Shown here in pieces: positions 54,933-63,343 of a stretch of 64,000 nucleotides of DNA. The stretch comes from Massilia sp. UMI-21. Lineage in GTDB: Bacteria > Pseudomonadota > Gammaproteobacteria > Burkholderiales > Burkholderiaceae_D. A program made the position numbers and the translations under genes. Within the stretch, counting starts at the first letter, position 1. Each line of letters begins with the position of its first letter. The stretch spans positions 4,836,001 to 4,900,000 of the forward strand of contig CP063848.1 of assembly GCA_015277795.1 (NCBI GenBank). Direction: 5' to 3'. The notes beneath the pieces were generated by a model. It had not been told where the DNA came from. It ran no database searches and saw only the letters and a list, made by a program, of their open reading frames with translations.

Positions 54933-55469
54933 TCAGAATAGCGGCGACTGGTCCGGCGCCGGCGCCTTCTGGTCCGGCGCTGCCAGCTGCCGCCACACCG
55001 CCAGCTTCTGCTCGAAACTCATCGCCATGTGCGCTGGGGAACTCGACGGCAGCACCACGGTGCGATACCCATGCGCCGCGAACTGCGGCGCGAACTTGCC
55101 GGAAGCCTGACCGTTGAAGCCGACCGTTTCCAGCTGCGGACACAGCACGCGCAGGCGCGCGAAGTCGTTGGCGGCGGGCTTGCGGATGGCGGAATCCAGG
55201 CTGCCTTCGCGTTCGCAGCCCGCCAGTACGTCCCACACACCGACATGGTGCGCCAGCAGGCGCGGCAGGCGCTCGGGGTACGGCAGCGCGGCCAGGTCTT
55301 CGCCCATTACGGCAGAGATCAGGCGCCAGAACTGGTTGCGCGGGTGCGCGTAATACTGCCCCGCAGCGAGCGAGGCCGCGCCGGGAAAGCTGCCCAGCAC
55401 GAGGATGCGCACGTCGGCGTCGATGACCGGCGCCAAGCCGGTCAGGGTCGGGGAAGCTGCTGTCGTCAT
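54933..55469 (-). CDS. DNA-deoxyinosine (hypoxanthine) glycosylase, UDG family 6
   Basis: A 178-residue protein of the uracil-DNA glycosylase superfamily. LVLGSFPGAASLAAGQYYAH and PRNQFWRLISAV are the hallmarks of the hypoxanthine-DNA glycosylase group; the SSSPAHMAMSFEQKL segment is the C-terminal motif. It should remove hypoxanthine formed by deamination of adenine. MTTAASPTL (55469) is a better start than the frame start at 55511. The C-terminal tail (APDQKAPAPDQSPLF) is likely disordered. Confidence 0.88.
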   Translation of the reverse strand: MTTAASPTLTGLAPVIDADVRILVLGSFPGAASLAAGQYYAHPRNQFWRLISAVMGEDLAALPYPERLPRLLAHHVGVWDVLAGCEREGSLDSAIRKPAANDFARLRVLCPQLETVGFNGQASGKFAPQFAAHGYRTVVLPSSSPAHMAMSFEQKLAVWRQLAAPDQKAPAPDQSPLF

Positions 55470-55549
55470 GCCGGCATTGTAGCGGCGCCATCGGGGGCGC
55501 CGCGCTTCCATGCCGGACCGGTCTCAAGGCGGCGCAGCCGCCTGTCGGA

Positions 55550-56824
55550 TCACTTCATCCAGACCGCGTAGTTGGTGCCCGAGGTCTGCAGGGTCCAGCC
55601 GGCGCCCGGGCTCCAGCTGTTCGGGCCGATCTTCATCGCCAGCTGGCGCGTGTTGCCGGTAATGATCGCCGCGTACAGGCCCTGGGTCGCCGCCTGGATC
55701 GCGACCGGCGAAGTCGAGGTGACGCCCGCCGTGCGGCGCGCCGCCATCAGCGCACTGATCGGCGTCTTCAGGTTCCAGTTGTAGATGTGCGGGTAGTAGA
55801 CCGTCGGGATGCCGGGGTGGCTCAGGATGTAGGCATAACCCTGCATCACCGCGCCGCACGGCACCGGCCAGTGGTTCTGGCCGACGCCGCAGCTTTCCGA
55901 AGGACCGGTGTCGTGGTTGTCGACGAAGGTCACCGCCATCGCCGGCCACCAGCCGACCGCGCCCTGCGGCTTGCCGGAAGCATCGCGCAGGCGCCAGTAG
56001 TTGCCGTTGGCCAGGGCGTCGTTGAGCAGGCCCTTGGTCGTGAAGTCGAAGGCGCCGCAGCTGTTGCTGGTGCCGTTGATCCAGTTCATGATCTGCTGGC
56101 GGTGGGCGTCGACATTGTTCAGGTCGAGGTCGGTCCACAGCTCGCCCACGCAGAACTGGGCGCCGAAGGCGTTTGCGTACTTCCCGGCGTACTGGGCGCC
56201 GAAGCCTTTCACGTAGTCGAAACGCAGGCCGCTGAAGCCGATCGGCTTGATGGTGTAGTTGAGCCAGTTGATGATGCCATTCTGGGTTTCGCCCACATTC
56301 GTATGGTCGATGTCGCGGCCGGCGCTGAAGCCCGAGCCGGTATCGCCGCTGCCGAGCCCGCAGTTGCACTCGTCATTATTGGCGATGGTGTAGCGGGTCC
56401 AGTTGGGGTTGGTGAAATCGGACCAGCCGGTCGAGCCGACACGGTGGTTGACCACGACGTCGGCAATCGCCTTGATGCCATTGTTGGTGAAGGCGCGCAC
56501 CACGTTGGTCAGCTCGGCCGAACTGCCGTAGCTGGAACCCAGATTGTTCAACTGGCGCGGCAGGTAGCCCTCCCGTGCCGCCGAGTCGGACGAGGGCGGG
56601 AGCCACACGTGGCTGAAGCCCATGGCCTTCAGGTCGGCGACGTTGCCGGCCAGGGTGTTGTACCAGTTCGGGTTGCTGTAGCCCGCCGAGTTCCAGTGGA
56701 AGCCTTGCAGCAGGACGGCGGAACTGTTGCCGGCCTGGGCCGGCGGGGTGGCTGCGCCGGCATGGGCCGACAGCATCAGGGCACTCGTTGCGAGCAGGGC
56801 TGTAACGCTGACTTTCTTCTTCAT
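55550..56824 (-). CDS. Secreted GH13 alpha-amylase, maltotetraose-forming-like
   Basis: A 424-residue exported amylase (signal peptide MKKKVSVTALLATSALMLSAHAGA). The GH13 regions are DVVVNH, the nucleophile Asp in GLRFDYVKGF, the acid Glu in CVGELW and FVDNHDT. The sequence around CGAFDFTTKGLLNDAL and QGYAYILSHPGIPTVYY resembles the Pseudomonas G4-forming amylase, but no starch-binding domain is present. GGAGGAG precedes ATG 56824. Expression is probably controlled by the paired operator-like motifs around the TTGACA promoter upstream. Confidence 0.93.
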   Translation of the reverse strand: MKKKVSVTALLATSALMLSAHAGAATPPAQAGNSSAVLLQGFHWNSAGYSNPNWYNTLAGNVADLKAMGFSHVWLPPSSDSAAREGYLPRQLNNLGSSYGSSAELTNVVRAFTNNGIKAIADVVVNHRVGSTGWSDFTNPNWTRYTIANNDECNCGLGSGDTGSGFSAGRDIDHTNVGETQNGIINWLNYTIKPIGFSGLRFDYVKGFGAQYAGKYANAFGAQFCVGELWTDLDLNNVDAHRQQIMNWINGTSNSCGAFDFTTKGLLNDALANGNYWRLRDASGKPQGAVGWWPAMAVTFVDNHDTGPSESCGVGQNHWPVPCGAVMQGYAYILSHPGIPTVYYPHIYNWNLKTPISALMAARRTAGVTSTSPVAIQAATQGLYAAIITGNTRQLAMKIGPNSWSPGAGWTLQTSGTNYAVWMK

Positions 56825-56905
56825 GTCTCCTCCGGTGGATGGTACGGATTGGTAATGAATTCCTTCTAGAAAGCGATAACAACAATCAACAGCCATGCAT
56901 GGTGA

Positions 56906-56921
56906 GTAGTTTAACTACCAT
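56906..56921. promoter_or_regulatory. Operator-like motif copy 1, downstream of the amylase promoter
   Basis: GTAGTTTAACTACCAT, a near-palindrome (GTAGTT/AACTAC). It lies between the predicted promoter and the amylase ATG. Its partner at 57011 differs only at one central base. No regulator gene is adjacent. Confidence 0.6.
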
Positions 56922-56962
56922 AAGTGCTATTTCACTCGTACATACGGGCAATTGACGGGCCA

Positions 56963-56991
56963 ATTCTGTCCCCGTGGCGATAGTGTGTCAA
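56963..56991 (-). promoter_or_regulatory. Predicted sigma-70 promoter of the amylase gene
   Basis: On the minus strand, a perfect TTGACA (56991-56986) is 17 nt from CAGAAT (56968-56963), four of six to the -10 consensus. Transcription would start near 56956, giving a leader of about 130 nt. The promoter lies between two copies of an operator-like motif. Confidence 0.6.
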
Positions 56992-57010
56992 CAGAATTTC
57001 GATTTGTTAT

Positions 57011-57026
57011 GTAGTTTCACTACCAT
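57011..57026. promoter_or_regulatory. Operator-like motif copy 2, upstream of the amylase promoter
   Basis: GTAGTTTCACTACCAT, identical to copy 1 except for one central base. It starts exactly 105 bp from copy 1, about ten helical turns, and ends next to the terminator of the efflux operon. Confidence 0.6.
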
Positions 57027-57030
57027 GCAG

Positions 57031-57063
57031 AAAAAAGCGGCGGGCGCATGCACGCGCCGCCGC
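57031..57063 (-). terminator. Rho-independent terminator of the RND efflux operon
   Basis: On the minus strand GCGGCGGCGCG pairs with CGCCCGCCGC (one bulge) around 6 nt and runs into six T (complement of A 57031-57036). It lies about 33 nt beyond the outer-membrane factor stop. Confidence 0.85.
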
Positions 57064-57095
57064 AAAGGGCAACAGTTATACGGAAAAGTGAAAGA

Positions 57096-58595
57096 TCAGT
57101 GGCCTGCCAGCGCCACGGCGTCGGCAGGATCCGGGTCCCAGCCGCCGCCCAGCGCGCGGACCAGGGCCACCGTCGCCAGCGCGCGCTCGCCGCGCAACTG
57201 GACGACCGTGCGTTCGACCGCGGCCAGGTTGCGCTGCGCATCGAGCAGCTCGAGGTAGCTGGAGCGGCCGGCGTCATACAGCTTCTGCGCCAGGTCAGCC
57301 GAACGGCGGGCCGCCGTCACGGCCGCATCGATCTGCCCGGCCTGGCCAGCGAGGATGCGCAGGCCGGCCAGCTTGTCCTCGACCTCGGCAAAGGCCGTGA
57401 GCACGCTCTGGCGGTAGGCTCCCACCGATTCCTCCAGCACCGCTTCGCTGCGCGCGATATTGGCGCGGTTGCGGCCGCCGTCGATGATCGGCATCGACGT
57501 GAGCAGGCCCAGCACCCAGGAACGGCTGCTCCACCTGAACACGTCGGACAAGGCGTCGCCGACGCCGCCGCCGGCCGCGCTGATGTTCAAGGCCGGGAAC
57601 ATCGCGCCGCGCGCCACGCCGATGCGGGCATTGGCCGCTTCCATGGCCCGCTGCGCCGCATTGATGTCGGGGCGGCGCTCCAGCAACGAGGACGGCAGGC
57701 CGGCCGGGATGCGGGGCAGCGCGCTCGCATCCAGCAGGGGATTCTTGCCGGCCGCGTAGTGCGCGGCCGGCTTGCCCAGCAGGACCGCCAGCGCGTGTTC
57801 CGCAGTCGCGCGCTGGCGCTGCAGGCCGATCGCCTCGGCGCGCGCCGCCGCCAGCTCGGTGCGGGCCCGCGACAGGTCGAACTCGCCGATGTCGCCCAGG
57901 TCGAAGCGGCGCTGCGTCACCTCGACGCTCTCTTCGCGCAGCCGCACGGCCTGCGCCACCGTGTCCAGTTCGGCGTCGAGGGCGCGCAGGCGGAAGTAGG
58001 TCTGCGCCACGTCGGCCTGCAGCGCCAGCAGCACCGAGCGGTAATTCGCCTCGATGGTCGCCGCATCGCTGCGCGCCGCCGACACGCCGGCCGCCACGCG
58101 GCCGAACAGGTCGACCTCGTAGCTCGCGCTCAGGCTGGCCGTATAAGTCGTCACCGGCCGGGTCGGCGTGCCCTGCGGCAGTCCAGACGCCAAGGGAGAC
58201 GGACGGGCGCGCTCGGCGCCGATGCCCACGCCGACCTGGGGCACCCTGTCCGCCGCTGCGATGCCGGCAATCGCCCTCGCCTGCTTGACGCGGCTTGCTG
58301 CCACCGCCAGGTTGGCGTTGTTGGCGCCGGCCTCCTCGACCAGGGCGGTGAGCGCCGGGTCGTGGAAGGCCAGCCACCACTGGCCGCGCGGCTGCGTTTC
58401 GGCAGGCCGGGCCGGCTTCCAGCGCGCACCGTCGATGCCATCGACTTCGGCGGCCGGCGCGTTGGCCTCGCGGAAGGCGGCCGGGGTCTCGATGGCCGGC
58501 TGCCTGAACGCCGGCGTGGCGCAGGCGCTGAGCAGCAAGGCTGCCAACAATGTGGACAATGCCGGGGCCACACCCCGTGCGATCATGCTGCTCAT
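57096..58595 (-). CDS. Outer-membrane factor lipoprotein of RND efflux (OprM/NodT family)
   Basis: A 499-residue TolC-like channel lipoprotein (LLAALLLSACATPAF). It has the duplicated outer-membrane efflux domain with ASLSASYEVDLFGR near residue 150, and LLERRPDINAAQRAMEAANARIG at the repeat boundary. It should form the trimeric exit duct for the adjacent pump. MSSMIARG (58595) has GGAG 9 nt upstream and starts one base after the pump stop, so the two are coupled. Confidence 0.94.
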   Translation of the reverse strand: MSSMIARGVAPALSTLLAALLLSACATPAFRQPAIETPAAFREANAPAAEVDGIDGARWKPARPAETQPRGQWWLAFHDPALTALVEEAGANNANLAVAASRVKQARAIAGIAAADRVPQVGVGIGAERARPSPLASGLPQGTPTRPVTTYTASLSASYEVDLFGRVAAGVSAARSDAATIEANYRSVLLALQADVAQTYFRLRALDAELDTVAQAVRLREESVEVTQRRFDLGDIGEFDLSRARTELAAARAEAIGLQRQRATAEHALAVLLGKPAAHYAAGKNPLLDASALPRIPAGLPSSLLERRPDINAAQRAMEAANARIGVARGAMFPALNISAAGGGVGDALSDVFRWSSRSWVLGLLTSMPIIDGGRNRANIARSEAVLEESVGAYRQSVLTAFAEVEDKLAGLRILAGQAGQIDAAVTAARRSADLAQKLYDAGRSSYLELLDAQRNLAAVERTVVQLRGERALATVALVRALGGGWDPDPADAVALAGH

Positions 58596-58596
58596 C

Positions 58597-61500
58597 TCAA
58601 TGCACTCCTTCCAGGTCCGGCACCGGCGCCTTCGCCAGCGGGTTTTTTTTCTCGAAACGTTTGCCGAGCGTGCGCAGCAAAACATAGAACAGCGGCGTCA
58701 GGAACAGGCCGAAGAAGGTCACGCCCAGCATCCCGGCGAACACCGCCACGCCCATCGCATGGCGCATCTCGGCGCCGGCGCCGCGCGAGAACACCAGCGG
58801 CACCACCCCCATGATGAAGGCGATCGAGGTCATCAGGATCGGACGCAGGCGCAGGCGGCACGCCTCCAGTGCGGCCTCGAACACGCTGCGGCCGTGGTCT
58901 TCCAGCTCGCGGGCGAATTCCACGATCAGGATCGCGTTCTTCGAGGCCAGCCCCACCAGCACAAACAGGGCAATCTGCGTGAAGATGTTGTTGTCGCCGC
59001 CGGTCAACTTCACGCCCACCAGCGCGCACAGGATCGACATCGGCACGATCAGGATCACGGCCAGCGGCAGGGTCCAGCTTTCGTACTGGGCAGCCAGCAC
59101 CAGGAACACCAGCAGCACGCACAGCGGGAACACAAGCATCATGGTGTTACCGGCCAGGATCTCCTGGTAGGTCAGCTCAGTCCACTCGTAAGCGATCCCT
59201 TTCGGCAGGGTTTCCCTGGCCAGCTGCTCCATGATGGCCTGGGCCTGGCCCGACGAAACGCCCGGGGCCGGACCGCCGTTGATGTCGGCCGCCACATAGT
59301 TGTTGTAGCGCTGGACGCGGTCCGGTCCATAGCTGTCCTTCACCTGCATCAGCGAGGACAGCGGGATCATCTCGCCCTTGTCGCTGCGCACCTTCAGCTG
59401 CGCGATCTGCTCCGGCTGCGAGCGGAACTGCGCATCCGCCTGCACCCGCACCTGGTAGGTACGCCCAAAACGGTTGAAGTCGTTCACGTACAGCGAGCCC
59501 AGGTTCACCTGCAAGGTCTGGTAGATGGTCGCCAGCGGCACGCCAAGCTGCTTGGCCTTGACCCGGTCGACGTCGGCGAACAGCTGCGGCACGTTGATCT
59601 GGTAGCTCGAGAACACGCCCGCCAGCTGCGGCGTTCCCCAGGCCTTGGCCTGCAGCGCCTGGGTGGCCCGGTACAGTTCGTCGTAGCCGAGGTTGCCGCG
59701 GTCTTCCAGCATCAGCTTGAAGCCGCCGGTGGTGCCCAGGCCGTTCACCGGCGGCGGCGCCAGCACCATCACGAACGCATCCTTCACTTCGCCCATGCGC
59801 TTGTTGATTTCGGCGGCGATGGCGTCGGCGGACTGCTCCGGCTTGCCCTTGCGCTCGCTGAACGGTTTCAGGCCGGTGAACACGATGCCGGCATTGGGCG
59901 CGTTGGTGAAGCCGTTGATCGACAGGCCCGGGAAAGCGATCGAGGATTCCACCCCCGGGATCTCCTTGGCGATGGCCGACATGCGGCGGATCACCGCATC
60001 GGTGCGGTCCAGCGAGGCGGCATCGGGCAGCTGGGCGAAACCGATCAGGTAGCCCTTGTCCTGGGCCGGCACGAAGCCCGGCGGCACCACCTTGAACATG
60101 AAGACCGCGGCAATGCCCAGCGCCAGGTAGACGCCCAAGGTCGCGGTCTTGCGGCGCAGGACGGTCTTCACGCCGCCTTCGTAGCTGTGCGAGGCACGGC
60201 CGAAGAAGCGGTTGAAGGCGGCGAAGAAGCGGCCCAGCAGCTTGTCCATGGCACGGGTCAGGCGGTCTTTCGGTGCATCGTGGCTCTTGAGCAGGGCGGC
60301 CGACATGGCCGGCGCCAGGGTCAGCGAGACGAAGGCCGAGATCACGGTCGAGATCGCGATGGTCAGGGCGAACTGGCGGTAGAACTGGCCGGTCAGGCCC
60401 GAAACGAAGGCGATCGGCACGAACACGGCGCACAGCACCAGCGCGATCGCGATGATCGGGCCGCTGACCTCCCGCATGGCCTGGATGGTGGCGTCATGCG
60501 GCGACAAGCCGTGGCCGATGTTGCGCTCGACGTTTTCCACCACGACGATGGCGTCGTCGACCACGATGCCGATCGCCAGCACCAGGCCGAACAGCGACAG
60601 CGTGTTGATCGAAAAGCCGAACATCAGCATCACGGCGAAGGTGCCGACCACCGACACCGGCACCGCCAGCAGCGGGATGATCGAGGCGCGCCAGGTCTGC
60701 AGGAACACGATCACGACCAGGGCCACCAGCACCACGGCTTCCAGCAGGGTCTTGATCACCGAGTCGATCGACTCGCGCACGAACTGGGTCGGGTCGTACA
60801 CGATGCTGTACTCGACGCCTTCCGGGAAGTCCTTCGACAAGGCTTCCATCGTGGCCCGCACATCCGTGGACAGCTGCAAGGCGTTGGCATTCGGCGCTTC
60901 GAAGATCGGGATCGCGACCGCCGACTTGTTGTTCAGCAGGGAACGCAGCGCGTAGGAGCTGGACCCCATCTCGATGCGGGCCACATCCTTCAGGCGCGTC
61001 ACCGCACCGTCCTCGCCGGCCTTGACCACGATGTCGCCGAATTCCTCGGCGTTTGACAAGCGGCCCTGGGTGTTGACGGTCAGCTGGAACTGCGCGCCTT
61101 CCGTGGGGCCCTGGCCGATCACGCCGGCCGCGACCTGCACGTTCTGCTCGCGGATGGCGGCGACCACGTCGCCGGCGGTGAGATTGCGCGCCGCGACCTT
61201 CTGCGGATCGAGCCAGACCCGCATGGCGTAGTCGCCCGAGCCGAACAGCTGGACGTCGCCCATGCCGTTCAGGCGCGCCAGCTGGTCCTTGATGTTCAGC
61301 ACCGCATAATTGCGCAGGTACAGGTCGTCATAGCGGCCATCGGGCGAATGCAGGTGTACCACCATGGTCAGGTTGGGCGAACTCTTGACGGTGGTGACAC
61401 CGATCTGGCGCACCTCTTCCGGCAGGCGCGGCAGCGCGCGCTGCACGCGGTTCTGCACCTGGCTCTCGGCGCGGTCGATATCGGTGCCGATCGCGAAGGT

Positions 61501-61782
61501 CAGGGTCAGGGCCAGGGCGCCGTCCGAGGTGTTCTGGGAGCTCATGTAGAGCATGTCCTCGATGCCGTTGATCTGCTCTTCCAATGGCGCGGCCACGGTT
61601 TCGGCGATCACCTTCGGGTTCGCGCCCGGGTACTGGGCGCGCACCACCACCGACGGCGGCACCACCTCCGGGTACTCGGACACCGGCAGCTGGAAGATCG
61701 CGATCAGGCCGCCCACGAAGACGATCACCGACAGCACGACCGCGAAGATCGGCTTGTCGACGAAGAAGCGTGAGAAGTTCAT
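58597..61782 (-). CDS. RND efflux pump permease (HAE1/AcrB family)
   Basis: A 1061-residue inner-membrane proton-driven pump, the normal size for AcrB-like proteins. The start MNFSRFFVDKPIFAVVLSV and the proton-relay pair in GIVVDDAIVVVENVERN (TM4) are intact; the family segment GSSSYALRSLLNNKS and the late ASKNAILIVEFARE are present. It should export hydrophobic drugs or solvents. It lies 3 nt after the adaptor gene and is coupled to the outer-membrane factor. Confidence 0.96.
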   Translation of the reverse strand: MNFSRFFVDKPIFAVVLSVIVFVGGLIAIFQLPVSEYPEVVPPSVVVRAQYPGANPKVIAETVAAPLEEQINGIEDMLYMSSQNTSDGALALTLTFAIGTDIDRAESQVQNRVQRALPRLPEEVRQIGVTTVKSSPNLTMVVHLHSPDGRYDDLYLRNYAVLNIKDQLARLNGMGDVQLFGSGDYAMRVWLDPQKVAARNLTAGDVVAAIREQNVQVAAGVIGQGPTEGAQFQLTVNTQGRLSNAEEFGDIVVKAGEDGAVTRLKDVARIEMGSSSYALRSLLNNKSAVAIPIFEAPNANALQLSTDVRATMEALSKDFPEGVEYSIVYDPTQFVRESIDSVIKTLLEAVVLVALVVIVFLQTWRASIIPLLAVPVSVVGTFAVMLMFGFSINTLSLFGLVLAIGIVVDDAIVVVENVERNIGHGLSPHDATIQAMREVSGPIIAIALVLCAVFVPIAFVSGLTGQFYRQFALTIAISTVISAFVSLTLAPAMSAALLKSHDAPKDRLTRAMDKLLGRFFAAFNRFFGRASHSYEGGVKTVLRRKTATLGVYLALGIAAVFMFKVVPPGFVPAQDKGYLIGFAQLPDAASLDRTDAVIRRMSAIAKEIPGVESSIAFPGLSINGFTNAPNAGIVFTGLKPFSERKGKPEQSADAIAAEINKRMGEVKDAFVMVLAPPPVNGLGTTGGFKLMLEDRGNLGYDELYRATQALQAKAWGTPQLAGVFSSYQINVPQLFADVDRVKAKQLGVPLATIYQTLQVNLGSLYVNDFNRFGRTYQVRVQADAQFRSQPEQIAQLKVRSDKGEMIPLSSLMQVKDSYGPDRVQRYNNYVAADINGGPAPGVSSGQAQAIMEQLARETLPKGIAYEWTELTYQEILAGNTMMLVFPLCVLLVFLVLAAQYESWTLPLAVILIVPMSILCALVGVKLTGGDNNIFTQIALFVLVGLASKNAILIVEFARELEDHGRSVFEAALEACRLRLRPILMTSIAFIMGVVPLVFSRGAGAEMRHAMGVAVFAGMLGVTFFGLFLTPLFYVLLRTLGKRFEKKNPLAKAPVPDLEGVH

Positions 61783-61785
61783 GGA

Positions 61786-63012
61786 TTACTCCTTGCCTGC
61801 GGTGTTCATGGCGACCTGTTCGCCCTTGGCCTTGGCCACCGCCGTGCTTGCAGTCGCCGACGAATCCGCATCCATCGGCACGATCTGCGGCGCGACCGGG
61901 GCACCGGGGCGCACGCGCTGCAATCCGTTGACGACGATCTTCTCGCCCGCCTTCAGGCCCGCGCGCACCACGCGCATGCCGTCGACCACCGGGCCCAGTT
62001 GAACCTGCCGGTACTCGGCCTTGCCGTCGCCGCCGACCACCACCACGAACTTGCGGCTCTGGTCGGTGCCCACGGCACGGTCGTTGATCACGATGCTGTT
62101 CTCGGCCACGCCGCTCCCCACCTGCACCCGGGCGAACAGGCCGGGGGCCAGCGCGCGCTCCGGATTGGCGAGCAGGGCGCGCATGCGCACGCTGCCGGTG
62201 CGGGCGTCGAGGTGGTTGTCGACGAATTCGAGCCTGCCTTCGTGCGGGAAGCCTTCTTCGTTGGCCAGGCCGACTTTCACGACCGCTCCCTGGGCGCGCT
62301 GGGCGCGGGTGCCGACGCGCAGGTAGGTTTGCTCGTCGCCGTCGAAGCTGGCGTAGATGCGGTCGAGCGAAACCACGGAAGTCAGCACGGCGCTGGCATC
62401 GACCAGGTTGCCGAGGGTGATCTCGGCCTTCGACACGCGGCCGTCGATCGGCGCCAGCACCCTGGTATAGGCCAGGTTCAGGCGTGCCGCTTCGAACTGC
62501 GCCTGGGCGGCGCGGGCGCTGGCCTCGAGCTCCTTCTGCGCGGCGGCTTTTTCGTCGAACTCGCGCTGGGCGATGGCTTTATCGAGCAGCAGGCGTTCGG
62601 CGCGCTGCAGTTCCAGGCGCGCCAGGTCGGCACGGGCGCGCGCCGCGGTCGCGCCGGCGCCGGCGCGATCGGCTTCGGCCTGGTAGGGCCGCGGGTCGAT
62701 CACGAACAGCAGCTCGCCCTTCTTCACTTCGGCGCCCGGCCTGAAATTGACGGCGGTGATGTAGCCGCTGACGCGCGAGCGGATCTCGACCATCTCGACC
62801 GCCTCCAGGCGGCCCGAGAATTCCTGGGTTTCGGCCACCGGCTTTTCGATGACGACCGCCGCGGAGACCGGCGCTGCGGCCGGCGCCGCCGCCGCTGCGT
62901 CCTCCTCGCTGTTGGCGTCGGCGCAGCCGGCGAGCACCGCGCCCGCCAGGCCTGCGGCTGCCAGCAGTCCGGCGAGTGTCCTTGGCTTGCCCATGTGTTG
63001 TTGGCTATTCAT
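61786..63012 (-). CDS. RND efflux periplasmic adaptor lipoprotein
   Basis: A 408-residue membrane-fusion lipoprotein (LAGAVLAGCADA). The order is a lipoyl half motif (VEIRSRVSGYITAVNF), alpha-hairpin (residues ~105-175), second lipoyl half (LNLAYTRVLAPIDGRVSKA), beta-barrel and membrane-proximal domain. It joins the pump to the outer-membrane duct. ATG 63012 has AAAGG upstream. It is the first gene of the operon; no TetR-type regulator lies in the window. Confidence 0.95.
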   Translation of the reverse strand: MNSQQHMGKPRTLAGLLAAAGLAGAVLAGCADANSEEDAAAAAPAAAPVSAAVVIEKPVAETQEFSGRLEAVEMVEIRSRVSGYITAVNFRPGAEVKKGELLFVIDPRPYQAEADRAGAGATAARARADLARLELQRAERLLLDKAIAQREFDEKAAAQKELEASARAAQAQFEAARLNLAYTRVLAPIDGRVSKAEITLGNLVDASAVLTSVVSLDRIYASFDGDEQTYLRVGTRAQRAQGAVVKVGLANEEGFPHEGRLEFVDNHLDARTGSVRMRALLANPERALAPGLFARVQVGSGVAENSIVINDRAVGTDQSRKFVVVVGGDGKAEYRQVQLGPVVDGMRVVRAGLKAGEKIVVNGLQRVRPGAPVAPQIVPMDADSSATASTAVAKAKGEQVAMNTAGKE

Positions 63013-63343
63013 GATCAACCTTTCTTGTTTGATGAGACAAAAAGATCCCTGTCGCCGCCGGATGCGAGCCGGAGGCGAGGAAAAAGGGGGCCTGTTCCGC
63101 GCCCGCAGGCGTGGATGGCGGATTTCTTACTGGAGAAGGGGCCGCGCGCTCAGCGCGGCCCCGGCGCGGGCGTCAACAGCGCCGCTGGCGTCGGTTTGCA
63201 GGTGCCTGGTACATACTCACCTCTTTCGAAGACGGTCCCTCACGTCGCCTCGGCGACGGCTTTTGGGAAAAACGGGGCCTCCCCCATGCGCGTGGCACGG
63301 TGGTGTTCGGAAGGCAGTGACGGTGGGTGCCGGTGCTGGGCGG
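63013..63343. other. 331-bp non-coding region upstream of the efflux operon
   Basis: No ORF here looks real. A perfect 10-bp hairpin (GGGGCCGCGC, loop GCTCA, complement; 63138-63162) lies in the likely leader of the adaptor gene. A weak GGGG/CCCC hairpin with five T on the minus strand (63268-63285) may terminate the hydrolase gene, and CGTCGCCTCGGCGACG at 63243-63258 is a small palindrome. I see no convincing promoter hexamers or operator for a local repressor. Confidence 0.5.
63138..63162 (-). promoter_or_regulatory. GC hairpin in the leader region of the efflux operon
   Basis: A perfect 10-bp stem with a 5-nt loop, about 130 nt upstream of the adaptor ATG. It could be a terminator core without U tract or a leader structure. 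Role unknown. Confidence 0.35.
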
